Source: Pseudorhodoferax sp. Leaf267 (lineage in GTDB: Bacteria > Pseudomonadota > Gammaproteobacteria > Burkholderiales > Burkholderiaceae_C). Taken from it: DNA of 64,000 nucleotides. The notes under the pieces are model-generated. The model was not told the origin of the DNA, did not search any database, and worked only from the letters and a program-made list of their open reading frames with translations. The DNA lies in NCBI RefSeq assembly GCF_001422405.1, contig NZ_LMMV01000023.1, positions 125,156-189,155 on the forward strand. The letters are read 5' to 3'. Both the position numbers and the translations under genes were made by a program. This document shows positions 24,939 through 34,026 of the stretch, in pieces. The first letter of the stretch is position 1; each line of letters opens with the position of its first letter.

Positions 24939-25826
24939 TTACTTCTGGCTGGCCAGTTCCAGCACGTCCTTCTCGTAGGCCTTCAGGCGCTTGACCGCGT
25001 TCTCGCGTTGCGCGGGCGTGGCCGTGTTGTGCGCCACGGCGAAGGCCTGGCAGCCTTCGTCGAACTGGCGCTGGGCATAGGCTCGCAGTTCAGGCTCGGG
25101 GGACTCGCGGTAACGGTCGAACAGCTTGCGCAGCGCCTGGGCCGCTTGTTCGGGCGTCGCCTTGTTCGCAGCCAGGCCGCGCAACACCTGCAGGGTGTCC
25201 TGCTGGCGGCGCAGCCGCTCGGTCTGCTGGATCTTGGGGTCGAAGCTGGACGCATCGACCTGCTGGCGCACGACTGCGCGCTGCGCGGTGTCGAGCCGGC
25301 CGTACACGTTCTCGGCCCGCTCCAGCGCCTTCTTGAAGCGCTTCTCGCGCGCCTCCTGCAGGGGGATGTTCACCCATTCCTTGCGGAACTCCTCGTTGCT
25401 CTTGGCGTACTTGGCTTCCAGGTGCGTCAGCTGCTCGGGCGTCAGGCTGACGATCAGGCTGGCCGCGCCGCTGCCGGCCGGCACCGAGATGTTGCCGATC
25501 TCGCGCCGCGCGTCGTCCAGCAGCGCGCAGGCCTGGGCCGGCGCCACCTGCTCGGCCGCCACGAGCACCTGGGCGCGTTGCAGCAGGCGCGCATATTCGG
25601 GCAACTGGGTGCTGCGGTGCCAACGCTGCAGGCCGTCGAGCTCCTCGCGCAGCCGTGCCGCCTGCGCGTCGTCGAAGTCCAGGTAACCGTTCAGCCACCA
25701 GTAGCTGGCCGTGGGCGCGGCGTTGTAGACCAGCTTGATCGCATTGCAGCCTTGCAGGGCGACCAGCGCCAGCGCCAGCACGATAATCCGCGCGCAACCG
25801 ATATGTGAAGAAAAGGAACGATTCAT
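24939..25826 (-). CDS. DUF6279-type lipoprotein
   Basis: 295 residues. The signal peptide ends in a lipobox, LVALQGC, with the acylated cysteine near residue 27. The body is alpha-helical and charged (YSWW-type start YNAAPTASYWWLNGYLDFDD, then many Glu/Arg helices), matching DUF6279 lipoproteins of Proteobacteria, whose function is unknown. It would be anchored in the outer or inner membrane facing the periplasm. The ATG at 25826-25824 overlaps the glmU ATG (25825-25827) on the other strand in a CATG. An alternative ATG at 25850 would extend it into glmU. No good ribosome site is seen for either. Confidence 0.82.
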   Translation of the reverse strand: MNRSFSSHIGCARIIVLALALVALQGCNAIKLVYNAAPTASYWWLNGYLDFDDAQAARLREELDGLQRWHRSTQLPEYARLLQRAQVLVAAEQVAPAQACALLDDARREIGNISVPAGSGAASLIVSLTPEQLTHLEAKYAKSNEEFRKEWVNIPLQEAREKRFKKALERAENVYGRLDTAQRAVVRQQVDASSFDPKIQQTERLRRQQDTLQVLRGLAANKATPEQAAQALRKLFDRYRESPEPELRAYAQRQFDEGCQAFAVAHNTATPAQRENAVKRLKAYEKDVLELASQK

Positions 25827-27234
25827 GGCATCCGTCGATGTGGTGATCATGGCCGCGGGCAAGGGTACGCGGATGAAGAGCAGCATTCCCAAGGTGTTGC
25901 ACCGACTGGCTGGACGCGCACTGCTCGGCCATGTGGTCGATACGGCGACGCGGCTGGCGCCACGGAACATCATCGTCATCACCGGCCACCAGGCCGAGGA
26001 TGTGGAAGGTTTTATCCGCGCCCAGCCGGCCGCGCAATCCGCAAGCGCCCTGCAGTGCGTCAGACAACAGCCTCAACTGGGCACCGGCCACGCCGTACAG
26101 CAGGCCGCGCCGCACCTGCCCGAAGACGGCGTCACGCTGATCCTGAACGGCGACGTGCCCCTCATCCAGCAGAACACCCTGCAAGCCCTGCTGGCCGACT
26201 GCGCCGGCACCCGGCTCGCGCTGCTGACCGTGGACATGCCCGACCCTAGCGGCTACGGCCGCATCGTGCGCGAGGGCGACGCCGTGCAGCGCATCGTCGA
26301 GCACAAGGACGCCACGGCCGCGCAGCGCGCCATCCGCGAGATCTACACCGGCGTCATGGCCGTGCCCAGCGCGCGGCTCAAGCACTGGCTGTCGCGCCTG
26401 TCGAACGACAACAGCCAGGGCGAGTACTACCTGACCGACATCGTGCAGATGGCCGTGGCCGACGGCGCCACCGTGGTCGCCACCAAGACCGCCGACAAGG
26501 TGCAGGTCGATGGCGTGAACAGCCCCGTGCAACTGGCCGAGCTTGAACGCGCCTGGCAGCAGCGCAACGCCACGCGGCTGCTGGAGCAGGGCGTGCGCCT
26601 GGCCGACCCGGCGCGCATCGACGTGCGCGGCACGCTGCAGTGCGCGGCCGATGTGGAGATCGACATCAACTGCGTGTTCGAAGGCCAGGTCACGCTGGGC
26701 GAGGGCGTGCGCATCGGCGCGCATTGCGTGGTGGCCAACGCGCACATCGCGGCCGGCGCGGTGGTCCAGCCCTTTTGCCACATCGAAGGTGGCAAGGCCG
26801 CGGCCGAGCACGTGCAGGTCGGCGCGGGTGCCATCATCGGCCCGTTCGCACGGCTGCGGCCCGGCGCGCAGCTGGCCGAGGAGGTCCACATCGGCAACTT
26901 CGTCGAGGTCAAGAACTCCACGCTGGCCCGGGGCGCCAAGGCCAACCACCTGGCCTACCTGGGCGATGCCACCGTGGGCGAGCGCGTGAACTACGGCGCC
27001 GGCAGCATCACGGCCAACTACGACGGCGCCAACAAGCACCGCACCGTGATCGGCGACGACGTGCACGTGGGCAGCAACTGCGTGCTGATCGCGCCCGTCA
27101 CCGTCGGCGCCGGCGGCACGGTGGGTGGCGGCTCCACCATCACCAAGGACACCGAGCCCGGCGCGCTGAGCGTGGCGCGTGGCCGACAGATCAGCATCCC
27201 CAACTGGAAGCGGCCGGCGAAGAAGGCCCCATGA
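25825..27234 (+). CDS. glmU: bifunctional GlmU: GlcNAc-1-P uridyltransferase / GlcN-1-P acetyltransferase
   Basis: 469 residues, full length. The N-terminal pyrophosphorylase domain has IMAAGKGTRMKSSIPKVLH (8-26) and LNGDVPLIQ. The C-terminal left-handed beta-helix acetyltransferase has FVEVKNSTLARGAKANHLAYLG and NYGAGSITANYDG. It makes UDP-GlcNAc for peptidoglycan and lipopolysaccharide. The start has an AAGGA site but its codon overlaps the start of the divergent lipoprotein gene, so the promoter must lie inside that gene. The stop overlaps the histidine kinase start (ATGA). Confidence 0.97.
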   Translation: MASVDVVIMAAGKGTRMKSSIPKVLHRLAGRALLGHVVDTATRLAPRNIIVITGHQAEDVEGFIRAQPAAQSASALQCVRQQPQLGTGHAVQQAAPHLPEDGVTLILNGDVPLIQQNTLQALLADCAGTRLALLTVDMPDPSGYGRIVREGDAVQRIVEHKDATAAQRAIREIYTGVMAVPSARLKHWLSRLSNDNSQGEYYLTDIVQMAVADGATVVATKTADKVQVDGVNSPVQLAELERAWQQRNATRLLEQGVRLADPARIDVRGTLQCAADVEIDINCVFEGQVTLGEGVRIGAHCVVANAHIAAGAVVQPFCHIEGGKAAAEHVQVGAGAIIGPFARLRPGAQLAEEVHIGNFVEVKNSTLARGAKANHLAYLGDATVGERVNYGAGSITANYDGANKHRTVIGDDVHVGSNCVLIAPVTVGAGGTVGGGSTITKDTEPGALSVARGRQISIPNWKRPAKKAP

Positions 27235-28013
27235 GCGCGTCGCCGTCGCCCGCGCACGCCGACGACGTGACGGCGCTGCGCGCGCTGCTGGCCCGGCGCG
27301 AGCAGGAGCTGGCCACGGCGCGCCAGGACGCCGAAGACTTCATGCGCATGGTCTCGCACGACCTGCGCGCGCCGCTGCGCCACGTGCTGGCCTACAGCAG
27401 CCTGCTGCGCGAGATGCTGTCCGGCGGCGAAGACCCGGCGCCGGCCCTGGCCACGCTGGAGCGCTCGTCGCGCCAGCTGGGCGACATGCTGGACGCCGTG
27501 GTGGAGCTGGCGCGGCTCGCGCGCGCGCCGCTGCAGCCCGTGCACACGCCGGGCGCCCTGCTGGTCGAGGAGGCGCGCCGCGGCCTGCAGGGCCAGGTGC
27601 CGGACGCCGACCTCGCGCGCCCCGTCGAGTGGCGCATCGCGCCCGACCTGCCGGCCCTGCCCGGTGACGCCACGCAGCTGCGCCAGGCCCTGCGCCTGCT
27701 GCTGGCGAACGCACTGAAGTTCACGCGCCACGTGCCCGAGGCCCGCATCGAGGTCGGCGCGGCTCCCGTCGAGGGGGCGGGCGTCCAGCTCTACGTGCGC
27801 GACAACGGCGCGGGCTTCGACCCGGCCCAGGCCTCGCGCCTGTTCCAGCCTTTCGCGCGTCTGCACGGCCCGCGTTTCGAGGGCCTGGGCACCGGCCTGG
27901 CGCAGGTGCGCCAGATCGTGCGCCGCCACGGCGGCCAGGTGCATGCCGAAGGCGCGCCCGGGCAGGGGTGCACGGTGACGGTGACGCTGCCCGCCGTCCT
28001 GGCCGGCCGCTGA
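27231..28013 (+). CDS. soluble sensor histidine kinase
   Basis: 260 residues without membrane segments. A short coiled-coil N-terminus (about 12-38) leads into the dimerisation/phosphoacceptor motif SHDLRAPLRH with His43. The ATPase region shows LLLANALKF (N box), DNGAGF (G1) and GLGTGLAQV (G2). It lacks a recognisable sensor domain, and no response regulator is encoded nearby. It overlaps glmU by 4 nt, so it is translated from the same mRNA; a link to cell-wall precursor status is inference from position. Confidence 0.9.
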   Translation: MSASPSPAHADDVTALRALLARREQELATARQDAEDFMRMVSHDLRAPLRHVLAYSSLLREMLSGGEDPAPALATLERSSRQLGDMLDAVVELARLARAPLQPVHTPGALLVEEARRGLQGQVPDADLARPVEWRIAPDLPALPGDATQLRQALRLLLANALKFTRHVPEARIEVGAAPVEGAGVQLYVRDNGAGFDPAQASRLFQPFARLHGPRFEGLGTGLAQVRQIVRRHGGQVHAEGAPGQGCTVTVTLPAVLAGR

Positions 28014-28026
28014 CGGCGCCGCGCCA

Positions 28027-28512
28027 TCAGGCCGGCAGCGGCAACAGCGTCTGGAACTTCGCCCGCTTCAGGCTGAAGAACGCCTTCACGTTGCGCACGT
28101 TCGCATCGCTGGTGAACAGGCGCTCGGCCAGCGCCAGGTAGCCCGGCATGTCGCGCGCGTGCACCACGAGGCAAAAATCCGGCCCCGGCGAGACGCGGTA
28201 GCACTGCTGCACGGCGTCGTCCAGCACCACGCGCGCCTCGAATGCGGCGAGCTGCTCGGCGTCCTGCCGGTCCAGCGTGATCTCGACCAGCGCGGTCAGC
28301 CCGTGGCCGATCAGCGGCGCCAGCCGGTCGGCCGACAGGATGGCCACCTGCCGCTCGACCAGGCCCGCGTCCACCAGCCGCTTCACGCGCCGCAGGCAGG
28401 TGGGCGGCGACACGTGCACGGCCTCGGCCAGCGCCAGGTTGCTTTGCGATGCATCGCGCTGCAGGGCGTCGAGCAATCGAATATCGATGGTGTCTATGTC
28501 GATTGATTCCAT
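28027..28512 (-). CDS. Lrp/AsnC family transcriptional regulator
   Basis: 161 residues from the ATG at 28512, which has GGAAAG just upstream; an ATG at 28527 is also in frame. The N-terminal helix-turn-helix (LLDALQRDASQSNLALAEAV, SPPTCLRRVKRLVDAGLV) and the C-terminal RAM domain (VRNVKAFFSLKRAKF) are typical. Lrp-type proteins sense amino acids and act as octamers. It is divergent from glmS across an AT-rich 135-bp gap, which suggests control of itself and perhaps glmS, the entry to amino-sugar synthesis. Confidence 0.9.
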   Translation of the reverse strand: MESIDIDTIDIRLLDALQRDASQSNLALAEAVHVSPPTCLRRVKRLVDAGLVERQVAILSADRLAPLIGHGLTALVEITLDRQDAEQLAAFEARVVLDDAVQQCYRVSPGPDFCLVVHARDMPGYLALAERLFTSDANVRNVKAFFSLKRAKFQTLLPLPA

Positions 28513-28647
28513 CTTTCCATCATCCATGAAATATTTGATCGATGCACTGGATTGGAGAAATCTAATTCCGAATGATGTGAATTTTTGACCATAAATATCT
28601 CACGCCCTCGCCTACGATCGCGCCCACTTGTTCAGAGGGAGATCTCC
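28513..28647. promoter_or_regulatory. AT-rich divergent promoter region of the Lrp gene and glmS
   Basis: The stretch contains GAAATATTTGATCGA (28528-28542) and ATTTTTGACCATAAATATC (28581-28599), markedly AT-rich for this genome and of the kind bound by Lrp-type proteins. No exact operator or promoter hexamers could be fixed. The glmS ribosome site AGAGGGAGAT is at its right end. Confidence 0.45.
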
Positions 28648-30549
28648 ATGTGCGGCATCGTCGGTGCAGTTTCCAAACGAAACATCGTTCCCATCCTGGT
28701 CCAGGGCCTGCAGCGGCTCGAGTACCGCGGCTATGACAGCTGCGGCGTGGCCATCCACGCGGGCAGCCTGGGCACGGCGCGCGGCGCCGTCCTGCAGCGC
28801 GCACGCAGCACGGCCCGCGTGGCCGAGCTCATGGCCCAGGTGCGGCACGACGAGATCGAGGGCGGCACCGGCATCGCCCACACGCGCTGGGCCACCCACG
28901 GCGCGCCGGCCGTGCACAACGCCCACCCGCACTTCAGCCACGGCACGGGCGCGGACGCAGGCGAGCGCCCCGGCCGCATCGCGCTCGTGCACAACGGCAT
29001 CATCGAGAACCACGACGAGCTGCGCGCGGCGCTCCAGGCCAAGGGCTACGTGTTCACGAGCCAGACCGACACCGAGGTCATCGCCCACCTGGTCGACAGC
29101 CTGTACGACGGCGACCTGTTCGAGGCCGTGAAGGCCGCCATCGGCCAGCTGCACGGCGCCTATGCCATCGCCGTGTTCGCCAAGGACGAGCCGCACCGCG
29201 TGATCGGCGCACGCGCCGGCTCGCCGCTGATCCTGGGCGTGGGCAAGGAGGGCGGCGAGAACTTCCTGGCCAGCGACGCCATGGCCCTGGCCGGCGTGAC
29301 CGACCAGATCGTCTACCTGGCCGAAGGCGACGTGGTCGACCTGCAACTGGGCAAGTACTGGATCGTCGACAAGGCGCACAAGCCCGTCACCCGCCCCGTC
29401 AAGACCGTGCTGGCGCACAGCGGCGCGGCCGAGCTGGGCCCGTACCGGCACTACATGCAGAAGGAAATCTTCGAGCAGCCGCGCGCCATTGCCGACACGC
29501 TGGAAGGCGTGGCCGGCATCGTGCCCGAGCTGTTCGATGGCCAGCCAGACGAGCAGGGCCGCAGCGCCAGCGCGCACCGTGTCTTCCAGGAGATCGACCG
29601 CGTGCTGATCCTGGCCTGCGGCACCAGCTACTACAGCGGCTGCACGGCCAAGTACTGGCTCGAAGGCATCGCGAAGATTCCCACCCAGGTCGAGATCGCC
29701 AGCGAATACCGCTACCGCGACTCCGTGCCCGACCCGCGCACGCTGGTCGTCACCATCAGCCAGAGCGGCGAGACTGCCGACACGCTGGCCGCGCTGCGCC
29801 ACGCGCAAAGCCTGGGCATGGAGCACACGTTGACCGTCTGCAACGTGGCCACCAGCGCCATGGTGCGCGAGTGCAAGCTGGCCTACATCACGCGCGCCGG
29901 CGTGGAGATCGGCGTGGCCTCCACCAAGGCCTTCACCACGCAGCTGGCCGGCCTGTTCCTGCTCACGCTGGCACTGGCCCAGGCCAAGGGCCGGCTGACC
30001 GAGGACGAGGAGCAGGGCCACCTGAAGGCCATGCGCCACCTGCCCGTGGCGCTGCAGGCCGTGCTGGCGCTGGAGCCGCAGATCATCACCTGGGCCGAAG
30101 ACTTCGCGAAGATGGAGAACGCGCTGTTCCTGGGCCGCGGCCTGCACTTCCCGGTTGCACTGGAAGGCGCGCTCAAGCTGAAAGAGATCACCTACATCCA
30201 CGCCGAAGCCTACGCCGCCGGCGAGCTCAAGCACGGCCCGCTGGCCCTGGTGACCAGTGCCATGCCCGTGGTGACTGTGGCGCCCAACGACGCGCTGCTG
30301 GAGAAGCTCAAGAGCAACATGCAGGAAGTGCGCGCACGCGGCGGCGTGCTGTATGTGCTGGCCGATGGCGACACGCGCATCGAGAGCGGCGAAGGCATCC
30401 ACGTGATCCGCATGCCCGAGCATTACGGTGCGCTGTCGCCGTTGCTGCACGTGGTGCCGCTGCAGCTGCTGGCCTACCACACGGCTTGTGCGCGCGGGAC
30501 GGACGTGGACAAGCCGCGCAACCTGGCCAAGAGCGTGACGGTGGAGTGA
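28648..30549 (+). CDS. glmS: glutamine-fructose-6-phosphate aminotransferase (isomerising)
   Basis: 633 residues, full length. Cys2 (MCGIVGA) is the glutaminase nucleophile; the N-terminal Ntn domain continues with [13 protein letters not shown] and HTRWATHG. Two SIS isomerase domains follow ([28 protein letters not shown]) and the C-terminal [15 protein letters not shown] motif completes the active site. It makes glucosamine 6-phosphate from fructose 6-phosphate and glutamine, the first step to UDP-GlcNAc. No glmS ribozyme is expected or seen in the short leader. Confidence 0.97.
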   Translation: MCGIVGAVSKRNIVPILVQGLQRLEYRGYDSCGVAIHAGSLGTARGAVLQRARSTARVAELMAQVRHDEIEGGTGIAHTRWATHGAPAVHNAHPHFSHGTGADAGERPGRIALVHNGIIENHDELRAALQAKGYVFTSQTDTEVIAHLVDSLYDGDLFEAVKAAIGQLHGAYAIAVFAKDEPHRVIGARAGSPLILGVGKEGGENFLASDAMALAGVTDQIVYLAEGDVVDLQLGKYWIVDKAHKPVTRPVKTVLAHSGAAELGPYRHYMQKEIFEQPRAIADTLEGVAGIVPELFDGQPDEQGRSASAHRVFQEIDRVLILACGTSYYSGCTAKYWLEGIAKIPTQVEIASEYRYRDSVPDPRTLVVTISQSGETADTLAALRHAQSLGMEHTLTVCNVATSAMVRECKLAYITRAGVEIGVASTKAFTTQLAGLFLLTLALAQAKGRLTEDEEQGHLKAMRHLPVALQAVLALEPQIITWAEDFAKMENALFLGRGLHFPVALEGALKLKEITYIHAEAYAAGELKHGPLALVTSAMPVVTVAPNDALLEKLKSNMQEVRARGGVLYVLADGDTRIESGEGIHVIRMPEHYGALSPLLHVVPLQLLAYHTACARGTDVDKPRNLAKSVTVE

Positions 30550-30621
30550 TCGGCCCGCTGCAGAATTCGGGCGTCTCACGCGCCCGCTGCGCACAAGCAA
30601 TCTCGCGGACGGCCAGGCCGG

Positions 30622-31590
30622 CTATTTCAAGGCGTCGGCGGACGCGGATGCCGTCCCCGTCGCCAGGCCGGTCGGGAAGGCGTTGGTCTTGAAGTCCAGC
30701 CACAGCGGGTTCTGGGCATACATCTCGACGATGAGCTGCTTGATCGCGGCGATGTACCACGAATCGTCGTGCAGCCGGTGGCTCAGGATGATGGGCGAGG
30801 TCGCCTGCTCGTCGGCGATCAGCCGGTAGACGAGGTCGCTGCGCAAGCGCGCGGCGGCCGGCACGATGCACAACCCCACCTCGGCCGCCACCAGGCCCAG
30901 CGCGGCGTGCAGTTCACGCACCTCGTGGACTTCGACCAGCTTGACGCCCTGCTCGTGCAGCATGCCCAGCACCTCGTCGGCGAAGCTGGGGCGCGGCTCC
31001 TTGGGGAACACGACCAGCTTGTGCTGTGCGAGGTCCTTGAGCTGCACCGGCCCCGCCTGGGCCGCCAGCGGCCAGGCCGGCGGGATGGCGAGCACCAGCC
31101 TCTCCTCGCGCAGCACCGTGCGCGCCACGGAGTTGTCGGTGCTGCGGATGCGGCCGAAGCCCAGGTCGATGCGGCCGGACTTGAGCTCGCTGATCTGCTG
31201 GATCGACCCCATGTCGACCAGGTGCACGTCGGTGTCCGGGAAGCGCTGGCGAAACATGCGCACCACCATCGGCAGCCCGCCGTACAGCGTGGACGGCACG
31301 TAGGCGATGGAGATGGACTGGCGCTGGTTGCGGCTCGCCTGCCGCGCCGTGGTCTTCATCTGGTCGACCCGTTGCAGCACCTGCAGCGACTGCTCGTAGA
31401 ACAAACGCCCGGCCTCGGTCAGGCGCACCGGGCGGCTGTTGCGCTGGATCAGCTGCACCTCCAGCTCCTCTTCCAGCAACTGGATCTGGCGGCTGAGCGG
31501 CGGCTGCGCGATGTGCATCTGCTCGGCTGCGCGCGTGAAGTTTCTGGTGGTGGCCACCGCCACGAAGTACCGGAGTTGACGCAGATCCAT
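30622..31590 (-). CDS. LysR family regulator of the cat/ben cluster (CatR/CatM/BenM-like)
   Basis: 322 residues from the ATG at 31590 (MDLRQLRYFVAVA). The helix-turn-helix is FTRAAEQMHIAQPPLSRQI and the effector domain has the BenM/CatM-like SISIAYVPSTLYGGLP and GRIRS segments. In relatives cis,cis-muconate (and benzoate for BenM) are co-inducers. It is divergent from catB, and the shared promoter contains an exact ATAC-N7-GTAT site. It most likely activates the catB-to-catC transcription unit. Whether it also senses benzoate directly cannot be seen. Confidence 0.92.
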   Translation of the reverse strand: MDLRQLRYFVAVATTRNFTRAAEQMHIAQPPLSRQIQLLEEELEVQLIQRNSRPVRLTEAGRLFYEQSLQVLQRVDQMKTTARQASRNQRQSISIAYVPSTLYGGLPMVVRMFRQRFPDTDVHLVDMGSIQQISELKSGRIDLGFGRIRSTDNSVARTVLREERLVLAIPPAWPLAAQAGPVQLKDLAQHKLVVFPKEPRPSFADEVLGMLHEQGVKLVEVHEVRELHAALGLVAAEVGLCIVPAAARLRSDLVYRLIADEQATSPIILSHRLHDDSWYIAAIKQLIVEMYAQNPLWLDFKTNAFPTGLATGTASASADALK

Positions 31591-31661
31591 AGGGGAAAAC
31601 CATGTGCAAAGTGACGGGTGGATCTCCAAGCCGTTGTTTTTCATGGAAAAACTGGCACATG

Positions 31662-31676
31662 ATACCTAATAGGTAT
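31662..31676. promoter_or_regulatory. LysR operator, ATAC-N7-GTAT
   Basis: ATAC (31662-31665), CTAATAG, GTAT (31673-31676). This is exactly the CatM/BenM recognition sequence known from Acinetobacter. It lies midway between the two start codons (about 72 bp from the LysR ATG, 58 bp from the catB ATG). Confidence 0.75.
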
Positions 31677-31733
31677 TGCATCAGATGAATATGGTGTTGG
31701 CCGGCAAGCAACTGCATCTGTCCAATAGACCCC

Positions 31734-32921
31734 ATGCAACATACTGCCTGCCACCCCACTGCCACCGGCCCCGTCGTCATCGAACGTGTCGAGACGATGC
31801 TGGTCGATCTGCCGACGATCCGCCCGCACAAACTGTCGATGGCCGTCATGAACGGGCAGACGCTGATGCTGGTGCGCATCCGCTGCTCCGACGGCACGGT
31901 GGGCATCGGCGAGGGCACGACCATCGGCGGCCTGGCCTACGGCGCCGAGTCGCCCGAGGGCATGAAGCTGGCCATCGACACCTACTTCGCGCCCCAGCTC
32001 ATCGGCGCCGACGCGAACCGCGTGCCCGCGCTGATGCACCGCCTGTACACCGCGTTCCGCGACAACCGCTTCGCCAAGTGCGCTGTCGAGACCGCGCTGT
32101 TCGACGCGCTGGGCCACCGCACCGGCCTGCCTGTCTCCGAGCTGCTCGGCGGGCGGCTGCGCGACCGTCTGCCGGTGGCCTGGACACTGGCCTCCGGCGA
32201 CACCGGCAAGGACATCGACGAAGCCCAGCGCATGCTGGCCCTGCGCCGCCACAACATCTTCAAGCTCAAGATCGGCCGCCGCGCCGTGCGCGAGGACGTG
32301 GCGCATGTGGCCGCCATCAAGAAGGCGCTGGGCGACACAGCCTCGGTGCGCGTCGACGTGAACATGGCCTGGACCGAGCTGGACGCCCAGCACGGCCTGG
32401 CCGGCCTGGTGGACGCCGGCTGCGAGCTGGTCGAGCAGCCCGTGGCCAGCATCGACGCGCTGGCCCGGCTGACCGGCAAGTACCCGATCGCGGTGATGGC
32501 CGACGAATCCCTGGTCGGCCCCGAGAGCGCCTTCGCCCTGGCCCGCGCGGCCGGTGCCAACGTGTTCGCCATCAAGACCGAGCAGTCCGGTGGCCTGCAG
32601 GCCGCCCAGCGTGTCGCAGCCATCGCCGATGCGGCCCACATCGAGTTGTACGGCGGCACGATGCTGGAGGGCGCGGTCGGCACCATCGCCTCGGCCCATG
32701 TGTTCGCCACCTTCCGCGAACTGCGCTGGGGCACCGAGCTGTTCGGCCCGCTGCTGCTGACCGAGGAGATCCTGGCCCAGCCGCTGGACTACAGCGACTT
32801 CCACCTCAGCGTGCCCACGCTGCCCGGCCTGGGCATCGTGCTGGACGAGGACCGTGTCGCGCACTTCCGCCGCGACCGCAAGCGCACCAGCGTCGGCCCG
32901 GCCGCCACATCCCTGGCCTGA
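31734..32921 (+). CDS. catB: muconate cycloisomerase
   Basis: 395 residues of the enolase superfamily. It converts cis,cis-muconate to muconolactone. The catalytic KLK motif is at 177-179, metal ligands are Asp208, Glu234 and Asp257, and Lys281 is the opposite base, all in the expected order. The substrate loop (DLPTIRPHKLSMAVM) is typical of catB rather than of chloromuconate enzymes, though this alone does not settle specificity. The ATG at 31734 lacks a clear ribosome site. It is the first gene of the cluster, followed after about 50 nt by catA. Confidence 0.95.
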   Translation: MQHTACHPTATGPVVIERVETMLVDLPTIRPHKLSMAVMNGQTLMLVRIRCSDGTVGIGEGTTIGGLAYGAESPEGMKLAIDTYFAPQLIGADANRVPALMHRLYTAFRDNRFAKCAVETALFDALGHRTGLPVSELLGGRLRDRLPVAWTLASGDTGKDIDEAQRMLALRRHNIFKLKIGRRAVREDVAHVAAIKKALGDTASVRVDVNMAWTELDAQHGLAGLVDAGCELVEQPVASIDALARLTGKYPIAVMADESLVGPESAFALARAAGANVFAIKTEQSGGLQAAQRVAAIADAAHIELYGGTMLEGAVGTIASAHVFATFRELRWGTELFGPLLLTEEILAQPLDYSDFHLSVPTLPGLGIVLDEDRVAHFRRDRKRTSVGPAATSLA

Positions 32922-32971
32922 ACTGGGCCACTTTTTTACCTGACCCCACCCCCACGAAACGGAGACTCCCC

Positions 32972-33907
32972 ATGAGCGTTCACATTGCCCAATCCACCGA
33001 AGTGCAAGACTTCCTGCGCCTGGCCAGCGGCCTGGACCAGCCGGGCGGCAACGCCCGCACCAAGAGGATCGTGCACCGCATCCTGTCCGACCTGTTCCAG
33101 GCCATCGACGACCTGGACATCACCTCCGACGAATACTGGGCCGGCATCGCCTACCTGAACCAGCTGGGCGCGCGCGGCGAGGCCGGCCTGCTGTCCCCTG
33201 GCCTGGGCCTGGACCGCTACTTCGACATGCGCATGGACGCCGAAGACGCCGCGCTGGGCGTGGAGAACGGCACGCCGCGCACCATCGAAGGCCCGCTGTA
33301 CGTGGCCGGCGCTCCGGTGGCGCAGGGCTATGCGCGGCTGGACGACGGCAGCGACAAGGCCGGCCACACGCTGGTCATGCACGGCACCGTCTTTGCAGCC
33401 AACGGCAAGCCCCTGCCCAACGCCACGGTGGAGGTCTGGCATGCCAACACCAAGGGCTTCTACTCGCACTTCGACCCCACCGGCGAGCAACAGCCCTTCA
33501 ACATGCGCCGCACCATCGTGACCGACGCCCAGGGCCGCTACAAGTTCCAGAGCATCGTGCCCGTTGGCTACGGCTGCCCGCCGGACGGCCCCACGCAGGC
33601 GCTGCTGAACCAGCTCGGCCGCCATGGCAACCGCCCGGCGCACATCCACTTCTTCGTGAGTGCTCCAGGCCACCGCAAGCTGACCACGCAGATCAACATC
33701 GATGGAGACCCGCTGGTGTTCGACGACTTCGCGTATGCCACGCGTGAGGGCCTGGTGCCAGCGCTGGTCGAGCGCAGCGACGAAGCCAGCCTGCGCGCCC
33801 ACGGCCAGAGCGCGCCCTTCGCCGAAATCGTGTTCGACATCCGGTTGAGCGCACTCGTGAAGGGCGTGGACAACCAGATCGTCGACCGCCCCCGCCTGGC
33901 AGCCTGA
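32972..33907 (+). CDS. catA: catechol 1,2-dioxygenase
   Basis: 311 residues, full length for the intradiol type. The four ferric-iron ligands are present at the same numbers as in the well-studied Acinetobacter enzyme: Tyr164, Tyr200, His224 and His226 (PAHIHFFV). It opens catechol between the hydroxyls to cis,cis-muconate. The N-terminal helical dimerisation/lipid-binding region is intact. The start has an ACGGAGA site. It is placed between catB and benA. Confidence 0.97.
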   Translation: MSVHIAQSTEVQDFLRLASGLDQPGGNARTKRIVHRILSDLFQAIDDLDITSDEYWAGIAYLNQLGARGEAGLLSPGLGLDRYFDMRMDAEDAALGVENGTPRTIEGPLYVAGAPVAQGYARLDDGSDKAGHTLVMHGTVFAANGKPLPNATVEVWHANTKGFYSHFDPTGEQQPFNMRRTIVTDAQGRYKFQSIVPVGYGCPPDGPTQALLNQLGRHGNRPAHIHFFVSAPGHRKLTTQINIDGDPLVFDDFAYATREGLVPALVERSDEASLRAHGQSAPFAEIVFDIRLSALVKGVDNQIVDRPRLAA

Positions 33908-34026
33908 GCGCCTGAGCGCGGCCTGCCTGCGGCGCATGCAGCCGCAGCACCAGCCAGCCCCATTCCCGTTGGTCAGAACCGCGACGTGCGTCGTGGGGGA
34001 TGACCTCACCCCAAGGAGACCTCACC

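Noticed and set aside
28551-28647. glmS ribozyme in the glmS leader
   Set aside because: The leader is under 140 nt, lacks the ribozyme core pattern, and the ribozyme is known from Firmicutes rather than betaproteobacteria.
30569-30585. GGGCG-N7-CGCCC hairpin between convergent glmS and the LysR gene as a terminator
   Set aside because: Only five pairs with no T tract; easily expected by chance at this GC content.
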